64,000 bases of DNA from an uncultured Nitrosomonas sp. (GTDB lineage Bacteria; Pseudomonadota; Gammaproteobacteria; Burkholderiales; Nitrosomonadaceae): NCBI RefSeq assembly GCF_902826915.1, contig NZ_CADEGP010000006.1, forward strand, positions 1 to 64,000. Reading direction: 5' to 3'. The translations under genes were made by a program, and so were the position numbers. Below, in pieces: positions 34,963-45,650 of this stretch. The notes under the pieces were generated by a model. The model saw nothing but the letters and a program-made list of their open reading frames with translations, did no database searches and was not told the origin of the DNA. The stretch's first letter is position 1. Every line of letters begins with the position of its first letter.

Positions 34963-37491
34963 ATGAAACGAATGTTATTTAATGCAACACAGCCTGAAGA
35001 GTTGCGTGTTGCGATAGTAAACGGTCAAACGCTGGTTGACCTCGATATAGAATCTGTAAGTAAAGAACAACGCAAAAGTAATATCTATAAAGCTGTTATA
35101 ACACGCATAGAACCAAGTCTGGAAGCCGCGTTTGTTGATTATGGCTGTGAGCGACACGGCTTCCTGCCATTTAAAGAAATTGCCTCCTCGTGTTTTGCTG
35201 AAAGTAGCACGCCCAATGCGCGAATCCAAGATCTTCTACAAGAAGGACAAGAACTAATCGTTCAAGTTGACAAAGATGAACGTGGAAATAAAGGGGCTGC
35301 ATTAACCACTTATATTTCTCTGGCTGGCCGGTATTTGGTCTTGATACCCAATAATTCCAATAGTGGTGGCGTGTCGCGGCGCATCACAGGCGAAGAGCGC
35401 AATGATTTGCGCGAAGTCATAGCAAAACTTGAAATTCCTACAGGCATGAGCATTATCGCCAGAACTGCTGGAATCGGCCGCAGCGGGGAAGAACTACAAT
35501 GGGACTTGAATTACCTGACACAACTTTGGTATGCCATTGAAGAAGCTGCCAACAATCAAGATGGCGTTTTCCTGATTTATCAGGAAAGCAGCTTAGTCAT
35601 CCGCGCAATTCGTGATTATTTTAGCCAAGAGATTGGTGAAATTCTAATTGACAGCCGTGATATTTATGAACAAGCCAGCCAATTTATGGCACACGTTATG
35701 CCAGCGAATGTGGATCGGCTTAAATTTTATCACGATGATGTACCATTATTTTCACGCTTCCAAATTGAACATCAGATAGAAACAGCTTACTCCAGGCAGG
35801 TTTCTCTTCCTTCAGGCGGTGCGATTGTTATCGACCACACTGAAGCATTGGTTTCCGTTGATGTTAATTCAGCGCGCGCAATCCGCGGCTTGGATATCGA
35901 GCATACCGCGCTCAATACCAATCTCGAAGCAGCCGATGAAATTGCTCGCCAATTGCGATTACGGGATTTAGGTGGATTAATTGTTATCGATTTTATCGAT
36001 ATGGATGTACAGCGTAATCAACGTGAAGTTGAAGCACGATTGCACGAAGCATTGCGGCAAGACCGCGCACGTATTCAGGTTGGAAAAATCTCCCGTTTTG
36101 GATTGCTGGAATTATCTCGCCAACGCTTACGCCCTTCGTTAGGCGAAAGTAATTACATTCCATGTACGCGGTGCCAAGGCACTGGATTCATTCGTGGAAC
36201 TGATTCTTCCGCGCTGCATATACTGAGAATCATCCAAGAAGAGGCGATGAAAGAAAATACCAATGCGTTACATGTCCAACTACCGGTTGATGTAGCTACT
36301 TTCTTACTGAACGAAAAACGCGCAGAAATTTATGATATAGAAATACGTCAAAGGATCAATATTATTCTGATCCCAAACATTCATATCGAAACGCCTAACT
36401 ATAATATAACTCGCTTACGCCAAGAGGACATCAAGTCAAATGAAATGGTAGTGAGTTATAAAATGGTGGAGAAAAATACTGAAGATAACAACCTAGTAAT
36501 TTCCGAACAAAAAAATAAACCTGCCCGTCCGCAAGCAGCTGTTCAAGGTATCACACCTGCCTTGCCCGCGCCCTTGCGCGAAGATAAATCACGCGACACT
36601 TCGCTGCTGGATAAATTCTTCGGTTGGTTTAAACCCATCAAAAACGAAGAAACCAAAACCGATCTTGAAAAAAAACAACAGACTGACGCTGATAAAAACA
36701 AGTCGTCTCAAGAACGCACTCGCTCGAGAGGGCGACGCGGAAGAAACCGCAATGAGCGCAATAAAGATGCCTCTGTGCACAAGCGATCTAAACCAATCGA
36801 GTCGATAGATTCTAGTATCGCTGCAACGCCAGCAGAGTATGCTATCCCAGCGGAACATGACTATCCACTTGAACGCTCTGCAGAGCGAACAAGTGTCAGC
36901 AACAAACCTTCTCAACAATCTGACTCAGATCTTGAAGAAAAATCACTGTCAGACAGTGCTCTCATTAGTGAAAAAGAAAACCATGACAGCGCAGATATAA
37001 AAACTGGGGAGCGTAAACGTACACGTCGACATCGCGGAAATAAAAATCGCGATCAATCTGCACGCACTAAGACTTTGATTGAAGATCAGGCATCTCCGGA
37101 TAATACATCGACTCATGAGGCTTACTCAACAGATCCTGCGCCAAATATTGAGGCATCATCAGACCCGATCAGCGAGCCTCCGGTAATTGAACCCGCTAAG
37201 AAGCAATCTGTGAGAAAAGCAGTTGCAAAACCCCCTACTGACGAATCTGAAACGACCAGCAATAATAATCGCTTGGATGAACCACCAGTTGCACATCAAC
37301 AACCTGAGCCCAGTGTGACTAGAGAGCTTCCAGATTTTACGAAAAGTGGTCTCGTCATGATAGAAACACCACCCGAGAAAGTTGAAATGGTAGCCGAAGA
37401 AATCATTACTCCTAAACAACCCAGAAGAAAAACCAGGCAAATCATCGATGCGCCCGCTGAGCCGTTAACGCAAATTGAAACACGCGATTAA
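34963..37491 (+). CDS. rne: Ribonuclease E
   Basis: RNase E is the main endonuclease of mRNA decay and rRNA/tRNA processing and forms the degradosome scaffold. The 842 residues have an S1 domain (about 36-120), 5'-sensor region, the DNase I-like domain with catalytic aspartates in [10 protein letters not shown] (near 300) and [10 protein letters not shown] (near 345), and the zinc link CTRCQGTG near 404-411. From about 500 on the sequence is polar, basic and low-complexity ([16 protein letters not shown] and similar), the disordered scaffold, ending in a basic PRRKTRQII segment. That C-terminal half is shorter than in E. coli, as expected in betaproteobacteria. The start follows AAGGTTTGTAA. 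Confidence 0.96.
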   Translation: MKRMLFNATQPEELRVAIVNGQTLVDLDIESVSKEQRKSNIYKAVITRIEPSLEAAFVDYGCERHGFLPFKEIASSCFAESSTPNARIQDLLQEGQELIVQVDKDERGNKGAALTTYISLAGRYLVLIPNNSNSGGVSRRITGEERNDLREVIAKLEIPTGMSIIARTAGIGRSGEELQWDLNYLTQLWYAIEEAANNQDGVFLIYQESSLVIRAIRDYFSQEIGEILIDSRDIYEQASQFMAHVMPANVDRLKFYHDDVPLFSRFQIEHQIETAYSRQVSLPSGGAIVIDHTEALVSVDVNSARAIRGLDIEHTALNTNLEAADEIARQLRLRDLGGLIVIDFIDMDVQRNQREVEARLHEALRQDRARIQVGKISRFGLLELSRQRLRPSLGESNYIPCTRCQGTGFIRGTDSSALHILRIIQEEAMKENTNALHVQLPVDVATFLLNEKRAEIYDIEIRQRINIILIPNIHIETPNYNITRLRQEDIKSNEMVVSYKMVEKNTEDNNLVISEQKNKPARPQAAVQGITPALPAPLREDKSRDTSLLDKFFGWFKPIKNEETKTDLEKKQQTDADKNKSSQERTRSRGRRGRNRNERNKDASVHKRSKPIESIDSSIAATPAEYAIPAEHDYPLERSAERTSVSNKPSQQSDSDLEEKSLSDSALISEKENHDSADIKTGERKRTRRHRGNKNRDQSARTKTLIEDQASPDNTSTHEAYSTDPAPNIEASSDPISEPPVIEPAKKQSVRKAVAKPPTDESETTSNNNRLDEPPVAHQQPEPSVTRELPDFTKSGLVMIETPPEKVEMVAEEIITPKQPRRKTRQIIDAPAEPLTQIETRD

Positions 37492-37523
37492 ATACCTGCA
37501 CATTTTACAAGCATATATATAAC

Positions 37524-40274
37524 TTAATGCGCCTGTTCCCAATTGTCTCCGACTCCAATCTCGATCACTAATGGAACATCAAGCTGCAAGACATTGCCCA
37601 TATATTCCGCCAAGCTAGATTTCATTAATGCAACCTCATCATTTGGAACTTCCAGAACCAGTTCATCGTGTACTTGCATAATCAATTTACTGCGTAATTT
37701 CTTCTTGTGTAGCCAATTGCTTACCGCGACCATTGCCAGCTTGATAATATCGGCGGCGGTTCCCTGCATGGGCGCATTAATGGCAGCCCGCTCCGCCCCT
37801 TGCCGCCGATTGCCGTTGGCATTGTTAATCTCGGGCAACCATAGTCGGCGTCCCAATACAGTTTCAACATAGCCCAACCGCCTGGCTTTCTCACGGATCT
37901 GCTGCATATAGCCTTCCACTCTCGGATACCGAGCAAAATAACGCTCCATATAAGCACGAGCAGCACTGCGCTCAATACCCAATTGCGTCGCCAAACCAAA
38001 TTCAGACATCCCATAAATCAAGCCAAAATTAATCACCTTAGCGTAGCGGCGCTGCTCTTGATCAACCTGATTCAGCGGTATTCCCAGAATTTCTGCAGCT
38101 GTTGCGCTATGGATATCTTCTCCCGCCGCAAATGCTTTTAACAAGCCTTCGTCTTGGGAAATATGTGCCATGATGCGTAATTCTATTTGGGAGTAATCAG
38201 CGGAAATAATCTGGTGTCCTGCCGGAGCAATGAACGCTTCACGAATTCTACGGCCCTCGCTGGTACGCACCGGAATATTCTGCAGATTAGGATCCGAGCT
38301 GGCCAGGCGACCGGTCACAGCGACGGCTTGGGAATAATTAGTATGCACCCGCCCGGTATTTTGATCTATCATCAGCGGCAATTTGTCCGTATACGTCGAT
38401 TTCAATTTAGCCAGGCTACGATAATTAAGTAATAGCTTCGGCAATGGATAATCCAATGCAAGTTGTTGCAATACATCTTCATCAGTAGAAGGGACGCCAG
38501 TAGGTGTTTTTTTGACAACAGGTAATTTAAGCTGGTTAAACAAAATTTCCTGTATTTGCTTAGGCGAATTCAAATTGAACGGCTGCCCTGAAATAATATA
38601 CGCTTGTTGTTCTAGCGCATGTAATTTCTCACCCAGTTCGTGACTCTGCTTTTGCAGCAGTTTATAGTCCAATAAAACACCATTCCGCTCAATTTCAAAT
38701 AACACATTTAGAATCGGCATTTCGATTTCACGATAGATGTGATTCAATTGCTCGTTACTTTGGATGCTAGGATATAGCATCTGATGCAGACGCAACGTGA
38801 CATCCGCATCTTCGGCAGCATACTGCGTGGCGGTTTCAATCTCCACCTCGTCAAACCCGATGCGCTTGACGCCTTTCCCGGTGACGTCGTCGTAACTGAT
38901 AGTTTTAACTTCAAGATGACGCAGCGCCAAACTATCCATATTATGTGGACGATGAGATTCCAGCACATAAGATTGCAACAACGTATCGTGAGCAATACCA
39001 TTCAACTGAATACCATGATTGGCGAAAACATGTTTGTCGTATTTTAGATTCTGCCCCAATTTGGGTTTTGTCGCATTTTCCAGCCACGGCTTCAGTTTAT
39101 TTAATGCGCCATCAAACGAAAGTTGCTGCGACACCCCCGGATAAATATGCATCAACGGAAGATAAGCTGCGTGGTGACTTTCAATGCAAAACGAAATACC
39201 CACCAGTTTTGCCTGCATTGGATTCAAACTGGTTGTTTCAGTATCTACCGATACCAGCTGCGCAGCATCCAATCGCGTTAACCAATCATCCAATTCCGCA
39301 TCCGTATAGATCGTGTGATAAGTTCCTGACTGACAAATAACGGCTTTATCGTTTCCATCATCACCCGCTGCTGCTTGGCTTTCGCTCATATGGGCTAATC
39401 CCGATTGATTGGAATTTGTAGTAATCGCCTGCTGGCGTAATTCGCGCAGCGATGCCCTCATATCCAACTGCTCGTAAAGTCGAGCCAATTGCTCCGTGTC
39501 CTGAGGTTGCAACGCTAGATCCGTAATTTTTACCGGCAGATCTACATCACATTTGATGGTAATTAATTGTCGTGCGGTATCGAACCAATCCAATGCATTG
39601 CGTAAATTGTCACCTACCGTTCCTTTTATCTCATCGGCATGCACAATAATGTTATCTAATGATCCATATTGCGTTAACCATTTGACAGCCGTTTTGGGTC
39701 CTACTTTGTGCACGCCTGGAACATTGTCAGACGTATCGCCTACCAGCATCAGGTAATCTAACATGCGTTCCGATGGCACGCCAAACTTGGCTAGCACATT
39801 CGCTTGATCCAATACTTCGTTATTCATCGTATTGATCAATGAAACATGCGGATTCACCAATTGCGCAATATCTTTATCTCCGGTCGAGATGATGCAACGC
39901 ATATCAGCTTCAATCGCCTGCTTCGTCAAGGTACCAATAACATCATCCGCCTCCACTCCGTCGATAATCAACATCGGCCAGCCCATGGCACGAATACAGG
40001 CATGCAAGGGCTCAATCTGGGCAGCCAGATCCAAAGGCATAGGCGGTCTATGCGCTTTATACTCGGGATAGATCTTGTCCCGGAAAGTTTTACCTTTTGC
40101 ATCAAACACACACGCGCTATAATCCGCCTGGTAATCCTTGTGCAAACGTCGCAGCATATTGAGCACGCCATGAATAGCGCCCGTTGGTTCATTATTACGA
40201 TTGCGTAAGTCAGGCAATGCATGATAAGCCCGGTATAAATAAGATGAACCATCAACCAGCAACACTGTTTTCAT
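37524..40274 (-). CDS. polA: DNA polymerase I
   Basis: Pol I fills gaps and removes RNA primers. The 916 residues contain the N-terminal 5'-nuclease (about 1-290: LLVDGSSYLYRAYHALP, GVEADDVIGTL, STGDKDIAQLV), a 3'-5' exonuclease domain with its metal ligands intact (SVDTETTSLNPM near 343, EDADVTLRLH near 490) and the family A polymerase (DPNLQNIPVRTSEGRRIREAF, motif A SADYSQIELRIMAH, O-helix RRYAKVINFGLIYGMS, motif C MQVHDELVLEVP). So it is a complete, proofreading enzyme. It converges on rne with 32 bases between stops and diverges from the LOG gene with only 13 bases between starts. AGGAAAC lies before the ATG. Confidence 0.97.
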   Translation of the reverse strand: MKTVLLVDGSSYLYRAYHALPDLRNRNNEPTGAIHGVLNMLRRLHKDYQADYSACVFDAKGKTFRDKIYPEYKAHRPPMPLDLAAQIEPLHACIRAMGWPMLIIDGVEADDVIGTLTKQAIEADMRCIISTGDKDIAQLVNPHVSLINTMNNEVLDQANVLAKFGVPSERMLDYLMLVGDTSDNVPGVHKVGPKTAVKWLTQYGSLDNIIVHADEIKGTVGDNLRNALDWFDTARQLITIKCDVDLPVKITDLALQPQDTEQLARLYEQLDMRASLRELRQQAITTNSNQSGLAHMSESQAAAGDDGNDKAVICQSGTYHTIYTDAELDDWLTRLDAAQLVSVDTETTSLNPMQAKLVGISFCIESHHAAYLPLMHIYPGVSQQLSFDGALNKLKPWLENATKPKLGQNLKYDKHVFANHGIQLNGIAHDTLLQSYVLESHRPHNMDSLALRHLEVKTISYDDVTGKGVKRIGFDEVEIETATQYAAEDADVTLRLHQMLYPSIQSNEQLNHIYREIEMPILNVLFEIERNGVLLDYKLLQKQSHELGEKLHALEQQAYIISGQPFNLNSPKQIQEILFNQLKLPVVKKTPTGVPSTDEDVLQQLALDYPLPKLLLNYRSLAKLKSTYTDKLPLMIDQNTGRVHTNYSQAVAVTGRLASSDPNLQNIPVRTSEGRRIREAFIAPAGHQIISADYSQIELRIMAHISQDEGLLKAFAAGEDIHSATAAEILGIPLNQVDQEQRRYAKVINFGLIYGMSEFGLATQLGIERSAARAYMERYFARYPRVEGYMQQIREKARRLGYVETVLGRRLWLPEINNANGNRRQGAERAAINAPMQGTAADIIKLAMVAVSNWLHKKKLRSKLIMQVHDELVLEVPNDEVALMKSSLAEYMGNVLQLDVPLVIEIGVGDNWEQAH

Positions 40275-40287
40275 TTACAAGTTTCCT

Positions 40288-41013
40288 ATGAGCTTACAAG
40301 ATAAACCTAAACCGACCGCGCTCTTGTCTGTGGATAAACCCTGGTCAGCCAAAGAGTCATGGCGCCTATTTGGAATTATGGCAGAATTTGTGGAAGGAAC
40401 AGAACGACTTGACACCATTCAACCCGCCGTCAGTATTTTTGGCAGTGCGCGCACCCATCCCAACAACCCACACTATAAATTAGCCGAGCAAATTGCTAAA
40501 CAACTTTCTGATGCCGGCTTTGCGGTAATTTCCGGGGGTGGCCCAGGCATCATGGAAGCCGCAAATAAAGGAGCTTATTACGGGAAATCACCCAGTATCG
40601 GCTTAAACATCCAATTACCACACGAACAACATCGTAACGCTTTTCAGGATATCAGCCAGACTTTCCAGCATTTTTTTGCCCGCAAATATATGTTTGTTAA
40701 ATTTGCCACCGCTTACGTCGTGCTCCCCGGTGGCTTCGGAACACTCGATGAGCTCATGGAAGCGTTAACCCTGGTGCAAACGGAGAAAACCCGGAAAATG
40801 CCTATTATCCTTGTTTATTCAGAATTCTGGCTCGGCTTGCTCGATTGGTTCCGACACACGTTGATTGCAGAAGGTTTTATTTCAACTGACGACATGAATC
40901 TTATCCAAGTTATTGATGAACCAGAACAAGTTGTCAATGCAATTTTCCAGTATTATGAAACCAGTGGATTTGAACCCTCCGCTGCTGAACGAGAAATTCA
41001 ACTCAATTTATAA
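40288..41013 (+). CDS. LOG-family protein (TIGR00730, putative nucleotide 5'-monophosphate phosphoribohydrolase)
   Basis: The 241-residue protein has the Rossmann-type LOG fold: SIFGSARTHPNNPHY near 49-63, VISGGGPGIMEAANKGAY near 81-98, the conserved Arg in FFARKYMFVKFA, and the family signature VLPGGFGTLDELMEA near 148-162. Members release the base from nucleoside monophosphates; plant LOG enzymes activate cytokinins, and bacterial ones probably act in nucleotide salvage or clean-up. All signature residues are present. Its start is 13 bases from the divergent polA start and there is no clear Shine-Dalgarno. A small exported protein gene follows after 56 bases. Confidence 0.88.
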   Translation: MSLQDKPKPTALLSVDKPWSAKESWRLFGIMAEFVEGTERLDTIQPAVSIFGSARTHPNNPHYKLAEQIAKQLSDAGFAVISGGGPGIMEAANKGAYYGKSPSIGLNIQLPHEQHRNAFQDISQTFQHFFARKYMFVKFATAYVVLPGGFGTLDELMEALTLVQTEKTRKMPIILVYSEFWLGLLDWFRHTLIAEGFISTDDMNLIQVIDEPEQVVNAIFQYYETSGFEPSAAEREIQLNL

Positions 41014-41069
41014 CTCTCATCAGCGATTTTAGGTAGAATACAAAAAACCTGACCCGCCGGGAATCACCC

Positions 41070-41465
41070 ATGTACCTGTACCGACTTATTTTGATTGTAT
41101 CACTCTGCTTAATACTGCCTGTCATAGCAGAATCTGAGCATTCGCAGCAATCGAAAAAAACCAAACACCCCGATAACCTCATACCTCTACCCGAGGTTCC
41201 TGAGCTGCCCCCTGAAGCCGACTATCCACCATTACCTGAGATTCCGATAGACCCTGAATTGGAAACTGAAGTTACCATTATTAAGCGCGGCCAAGATACT
41301 ATTGAGGAGCACCGTGTTAACGGCGAGCTTCTGATGATCAAAGTGATTCCGCGTATCGGCCCACCTTATTACTTAAAAAAGAATCCTATCAGGAGCCACC
41401 ATGACCACGCAGGTGAAGCCGGTATTGACGTTAATCCGCCGATGTGGGAAATATTAAGATTCTGA
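41070..41465 (+). CDS. Small exported DUF2782-type protein
   Basis: The 131-residue product has a signal peptide (to about residue 20, LCLILPVIA), a proline-rich segment (PLPEVPELPPEADYPPLPE near 38-56) and a compact C-terminal domain with VTIIKRGQDTIEEHRVNG and MIKVIPRIGPPYYLKK, the pattern of DUF2782. The function is unknown; members are short periplasmic proteins of betaproteobacteria and often lie between polA and thrB, as here. It precedes thrB by 79 bases and is likely cotranscribed with it or the LOG gene. No membrane anchor besides the signal peptide is seen. Confidence 0.8.
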   Translation: MYLYRLILIVSLCLILPVIAESEHSQQSKKTKHPDNLIPLPEVPELPPEADYPPLPEIPIDPELETEVTIIKRGQDTIEEHRVNGELLMIKVIPRIGPPYYLKKNPIRSHHDHAGEAGIDVNPPMWEILRF

Positions 41466-41544
41466 TGATAATTAGTACGCCGGTATCTATAATGCTATGA
41501 ATGCTCCTTATTTCCACTGTCCTGCTTTTATCTTTCGCTAATTC

Positions 41545-42495
41545 ATGTCTGTTTTCACACCTGTTACCGATAACCAGCTCACGATTTGGTTACAAGATTA
41601 TGCACTTGGAAAACTCATCCACTTGCAAGGCATCACATCGGGTATTGAGAATACCAATTACTGGGTCACCACCACGCAAGGCAAGTTTGTTTTAACCCTG
41701 TTTGAAAAACTTACCAGTGATGAGCTACCGTACTATCTCAATCTGATGGCGCATTTGTCGCAGCATAAAATACCATGCCCGGCACCAATCCCGCGACTGG
41801 ATCGAGAATTACTAGGTGAACTGAACGGCAAGCCAGCAACAATTGTCACATGTTTACCCGGGCAGTCAGTGACTCATCCAACCGCCGTGCAGTGCGCGGA
41901 AGTCGGCAATGTTCTAGCCAGAATGCATGTGGCAGGAGGTTCCTACCACGGAAAAATGAATAATCCGCGCGGACTAACATGGTGGCAAGCCAGAACGCCC
42001 GAAATCGAGCCTTTTTTATCTGATGCAGAAAACCATTTACTCAAGACTGAACTGGATTTCCAATTAACGCAACAAAAGATCCCATTACCCAATGGGATTA
42101 TCCATGCCGATTTATTTCGCGATAATATTTTGTTTACCGATCATGTAATAGGCGGCGTCATCGATTTTTATTTTGCCTGCAATGATGCTTTTTTATACGA
42201 CGTGGCCATTACTGTAAATGACTGGTGCATGACTGAAAAGAAAGCACTGGATGAAACTTGTACACTTTCTCTGCTGAAAGCCTATCATGATATTCGCCCG
42301 CTCACCGCAGCCGAACACGATGCTTGGCCTGTCATGCTGCGCGCAGGTGCATTGCGTTTCTGGGTTTCCCGGCTATACGACTATCATTTGCCGCGTCCAG
42401 GAGAATTAACGCATGCCAAAGACCCGGAGCATTTCCGGGAGATATTGGAAAATCATGCTTCGGATCCAATAAGACTGCGGCAGCTCTGGCTATAA
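41545..42495 (+). CDS. thrB: Homoserine kinase (ThrB, aminoglycoside phosphotransferase-like type)
   Basis: This is the second type of homoserine kinase, with a choline-kinase/APH fold instead of the GHMP fold; it phosphorylates homoserine for threonine synthesis. The 316 residues start [19 protein letters not shown], with [20 protein letters not shown] near 26-45, the catalytic loop [13 protein letters not shown] near 186-198 and the metal Asp in [18 protein letters not shown] near 205-222. The position next to polA and the BPSS1780-type gene is common in betaproteobacteria. There is no clear Shine-Dalgarno before the ATG. I see no defects. Confidence 0.94.
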   Translation: MSVFTPVTDNQLTIWLQDYALGKLIHLQGITSGIENTNYWVTTTQGKFVLTLFEKLTSDELPYYLNLMAHLSQHKIPCPAPIPRLDRELLGELNGKPATIVTCLPGQSVTHPTAVQCAEVGNVLARMHVAGGSYHGKMNNPRGLTWWQARTPEIEPFLSDAENHLLKTELDFQLTQQKIPLPNGIIHADLFRDNILFTDHVIGGVIDFYFACNDAFLYDVAITVNDWCMTEKKALDETCTLSLLKAYHDIRPLTAAEHDAWPVMLRAGALRFWVSRLYDYHLPRPGELTHAKDPEHFREILENHASDPIRLRQLWL

Positions 42496-42539
42496 ATCAT
42501 CATTTAACCTATTCATCGAATTCAACTGGAGAAACATTA

Positions 42540-43526
42540 ATGGAAATTCATCAAGTTAACGCAAAACAAGGATTGCAGTGGATCTTAAGTGGCTTCTACC
42601 TATTCCGCAAAGCGCCACTGGCTTGGGTATTTGTGTGCTTTACCTTGATGTTGATCGCTATCAGCATGTCATTAGTACCATTACTGGGAAAATTTATTTT
42701 TACCTTGATTTCACCCGTCTTTCTAGCCGGTATCATGATAGGCTGCAAGGACATGGAACAACAAGGCAAACCGCTGGATATATCGCATTTATTTATGGCT
42801 TTCAAAACCAATCCGGTGCCATTAATCACTATTGGCGGTATCTATCTGATCGGGCAAATTCTGATTATTGGCTTAGTCATCCTAGTCGGAGGTTCCCAAA
42901 TGACAGACATGCTGCTATACGGAAAGCGAGTCGATGAAAGCGAACTGATGGGCGTCATGAGCAATATGTTAACAGCATCACTGCTTACGCTGGTACTTTC
43001 CATTCCACTCATGATGGCATCCTGGTTTTCTCCACTATTGGTGATTTTTCATAATATTCCACCCATTGTTGCCATGCAAAGAAGCTTTTTTGCTTGCCTA
43101 AGAAACTTTATACCTTTCCAATTGTATGGCATTACACTCATCCTTCTTACCATTCTCAGCATAATGCCTTACGGTGTGGGACTCGTGATTTTGATCCCTA
43201 CCATTTTTACTTCCATTTATGTTAGTTATAAAGACATTTTCCTGGGTGAACCGCTTCGATTCAAAAATAACGAATCGGGGCAAGATTATCAACAAGCCAG
43301 CTGGACTGATACCACTGAAGAATCACAGAAGAACGAGGCTAAAACAAAACAACAGTCCTCCACATCGGATAACAAAATTATAGCTTCCGATTCCGGTGAA
43401 CTCGTTCCGTGCGCACACTGCAACTTGCTTGTACCGCGGGATGAGGCAATCGAAGATAAAAAGCAATTTTTTTGTAATGAAGAACACCGTAAACTGTATC
43501 AGTCTGTGGATAAATCTTCATCATAA
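42540..43526 (+). CDS. BPSS1780-type membrane protein with C-terminal zinc-ribbon-like segment
   Basis: The 328-residue protein starts MEIHQVNAKQGLQWILSG, 44 bases after thrB, with CTGGAG as ribosome-binding site. The N-terminal two-thirds are an integral membrane domain with about six helices and the loops VFLAGIMIGCKDMEQQGKPL and LFMAFKTNPVPL typical of BPSS1780-type proteins of betaproteobacteria. A polar linker (about 240-285) leads to a short motif VPCAHCNLLVPRDEAI then FCNEEHRKLY, four candidate zinc ligands (CxxC...CxxxH) like the PP0621 family. The function is unknown. The fusion suggests a metal-binding cytoplasmic tail. It ends at QSVDKSSS. Confidence 0.78.
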   Translation: MEIHQVNAKQGLQWILSGFYLFRKAPLAWVFVCFTLMLIAISMSLVPLLGKFIFTLISPVFLAGIMIGCKDMEQQGKPLDISHLFMAFKTNPVPLITIGGIYLIGQILIIGLVILVGGSQMTDMLLYGKRVDESELMGVMSNMLTASLLTLVLSIPLMMASWFSPLLVIFHNIPPIVAMQRSFFACLRNFIPFQLYGITLILLTILSIMPYGVGLVILIPTIFTSIYVSYKDIFLGEPLRFKNNESGQDYQQASWTDTTEESQKNEAKTKQQSSTSDNKIIASDSGELVPCAHCNLLVPRDEAIEDKKQFFCNEEHRKLYQSVDKSSS

Positions 43527-43768
43527 ATCAATAGTTCTATTGATCCCAGATTTACATTAGAAAATTTCAATAAAGAGCCTCGAAGAGATTTATTTGAAAT
43601 AACGTAATCTAATGGCTCTAATGCGAGGTGATCCTCCCAACAATAATAAGATGGCCTTGCTGTGAAAATTAATGGGGCAGCAGTGAGGTATAATCGTCAA
43701 TCGGTATTGTCGTTTCTTGAAACAGTTATTTTGATCATCTATGCTGCCATTACATTTGATCCTGATAA
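43527..43768. other. Convergent intergenic region, no gene seen
   Basis: 242 bases separate the convergent membrane-protein and gtr genes. I see no gene and no strong terminator. A plus-strand frame that starts here (43662) overlaps the end of the glucosyltransferase gene and is an unsupported antisense frame. Confidence 0.5.
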
Positions 43769-45220
43769 TTATTCGCTACCAAGAAGAATTACAGCAATGC
43801 CCTCACTGATACCAACAAATTTAACAGCTTTATTTGCGGTTATCGATGAAATATTAAGTTTTTCTCCGAGTGCGTCGCATTCCTTAGGAACACTCATTCT
43901 ACATTCCCAAAAACTGTCAAAACCCGCAGCCAGAACAATCGGTCGCGTAAACGGCCCGTCATTAAATAGCTTCGCTTCTTTATATTTTTCATCTACCTTG
44001 CCAAAGATAGCCAATGCATTGTAATTTGAAGGATGCTGGGGCAACACATTTACAATTTTTTGCAAAATAAATTCTGTTTCAGTCTTATGCGCATTTAAAT
44101 ACGAATGCGCATTGATCGAAAAATTACTCCCCATCCATAGCAGCAAAAAGACACTCAACCAATAAGTTCTATGGCGTAACTGACTTGATACGAGCAGCAA
44201 AATAATCATCGCCGATGACAGGGCCACCAAGCTTCGAGTAGCAATAGCCGCTGCCAGCGGTATAGAAAAAACAAAAAAAGAAATGCTTACAGCTAAAAGA
44301 ATGATGACTTTAGGAAGGCCAGAACGCCAGAATTGGAAACGAAAAGCAAGGAGCAGCATCAATCCAAGGAGATAAACGGGATTGTTGTTAGTACCATCCA
44401 TGAGAAGCAGAAGAACTTCAGCTTTGAGGCACTGAATAACAAAGAACACATTCCGAATGAGACCCTGAAAATCCTGAACAGGCATAGCTTGCCGCCATTC
44501 CGCTGGAGCAATTCCGACCTGGCCTGTAATAATGAAAATTGCAACAAGTGCTAGAACAAAGCCTACAATTGAACCCAAAATCCAATAAAAGAAATGGCTG
44601 AATAAATATGTTCCAATTTTTCCGATATCTTGGTTCTCTGAAGCAAGCCTCCTCAAAAAAAGCAAAGGAAGTATAAAGTAATAATTCTGCATCATGCCAA
44701 ATAACAAAATACCACCCAGCAAATAGATTACCCGATGGGAAACTCCTCTTTCAGCCAGCCAAGTCAAAATTAGTAACGTGATGACTGTAGGGAAATGGGT
44801 TGCTGGCCAAAGGCTTTGGTGTACAAAAGAAGGGGCCATCAGCAAGACGGATGCGATTATTACCGCGTATCGAGAGTCTTGAGAAAAATTGCTTGCTATA
44901 CGAAATAGTATTACCCACGAACAAAAAAGGAACAGCAGGGAGTATGTCACTAGTGGCATCTGCCGTAACCAATGGTGCAGCATGAAATTTATCCACCTAC
45001 CTTCTTCCACTAGCTTAAATTTTAAACTGGGATAATAATGAACCTCATCAAGTCCAAATACTTTCAGGCCTGGCAGCAAGTAATAAGCGCTAAATAATAG
45101 AATGAGCGACAATATCGCCGCAAGATTACGGGTGGTATGTGGATTAATAAATGACGGTAAGCGATCTAGATAGTGCAAAGTGGTTGATCGTGCTTGATCA
45201 AATAAAATGTTCTTCATCAT
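43769..45220 (-). CDS. GtrII-like membrane glucosyltransferase
   Basis: The 483-residue protein has about ten membrane helices and an early periplasmic loop FGLDEVHYYPSLKFKLVEEG near residues 55-74, with acidic DE, then RWINFMLHHWLR, matching the layout of GtrII-family transferases that move glucose from bactoprenyl phosphate onto O-antigen or other surface glycans in the periplasm. The C-terminal 100 residues are soluble (for example FDSFWECRMSVPKEC) and variable, as is usual where acceptor specificity differs. It is last in a minus-strand cassette after gtrB and gtrA (44-base gap). Glucose and the acceptor are assumed from family; neither is shown. Confidence 0.72.
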   Translation of the reverse strand: MMKNILFDQARSTTLHYLDRLPSFINPHTTRNLAAILSLILLFSAYYLLPGLKVFGLDEVHYYPSLKFKLVEEGRWINFMLHHWLRQMPLVTYSLLFLFCSWVILFRIASNFSQDSRYAVIIASVLLMAPSFVHQSLWPATHFPTVITLLILTWLAERGVSHRVIYLLGGILLFGMMQNYYFILPLLFLRRLASENQDIGKIGTYLFSHFFYWILGSIVGFVLALVAIFIITGQVGIAPAEWRQAMPVQDFQGLIRNVFFVIQCLKAEVLLLLMDGTNNNPVYLLGLMLLLAFRFQFWRSGLPKVIILLAVSISFFVFSIPLAAAIATRSLVALSSAMIILLLVSSQLRHRTYWLSVFLLLWMGSNFSINAHSYLNAHKTETEFILQKIVNVLPQHPSNYNALAIFGKVDEKYKEAKLFNDGPFTRPIVLAAGFDSFWECRMSVPKECDALGEKLNISSITANKAVKFVGISEGIAVILLGSE

Positions 45221-45263
45221 CGGGAATCTTGTTTACGTACAAACCAGTGGATATAACTTTCTG

Positions 45264-45650
45264 TTAATTCCAAACCAAGTATTTATTTATCAGATAAAAA
45301 ATCAAGGTATAGGTGGCCATTGCAAAAATCTGAGCTATCTCAGGAATGACTTTGAATCCACTCATCATATAAAATAGCATCGCCTGATTTAGCGCAAAAG
45401 CAAAAACGAAACCAATTGCGAACCGGATACCAGCTCCAAGAGATAGCTGCGCATTCTTGAAAACAAATAAACAATTTAGCGTGAAAGCAACGCACAATCC
45501 AATACCGTATCCGATAGCATTAGATAGTTCTGGGCTGAGGCCAACCCAGCGCAACGCTAACAGAAAAACGCCATAACCAACCAGTGTATTAATGATTCCT
45601 GCCGTCGCGTAACGCAGAATCTCATCAGAAGCAGGTTTCATCGAGGTCAA
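45264..45650 (-). CDS. gtrA: GtrA-like membrane protein (bactoprenyl-phosphate sugar flippase)
   Basis: The 128-residue protein has four membrane helices and opens with the GtrA motif ILRYATAGIINTLVGYGVFLLAL near 10-32, followed by NAIGYGIGLCVAFTLNCLFVFK. GtrA proteins are proposed to flip bactoprenyl-phosphate glucose across the inner membrane. Its start overlaps the gtrB stop by four bases, so translation is coupled. It stands between gtrB and the GtrII-like gene. The family also includes flippases for other sugars, so glucose is not certain. Confidence 0.88.
   Translation of the reverse strand: MTSMKPASDEILRYATAGIINTLVGYGVFLLALRWVGLSPELSNAIGYGIGLCVAFTLNCLFVFKNAQLSLGAGIRFAIGFVFAFALNQAMLFYMMSGFKVIPEIAQIFAMATYTLIFYLINKYLVWN

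Noticed and set aside
43662..44024. Plus-strand frame of 120 codons at the 3' end of the GtrII-like gene
   Set aside because: Mostly antisense to the glucosyltransferase gene, no recognisable protein features.
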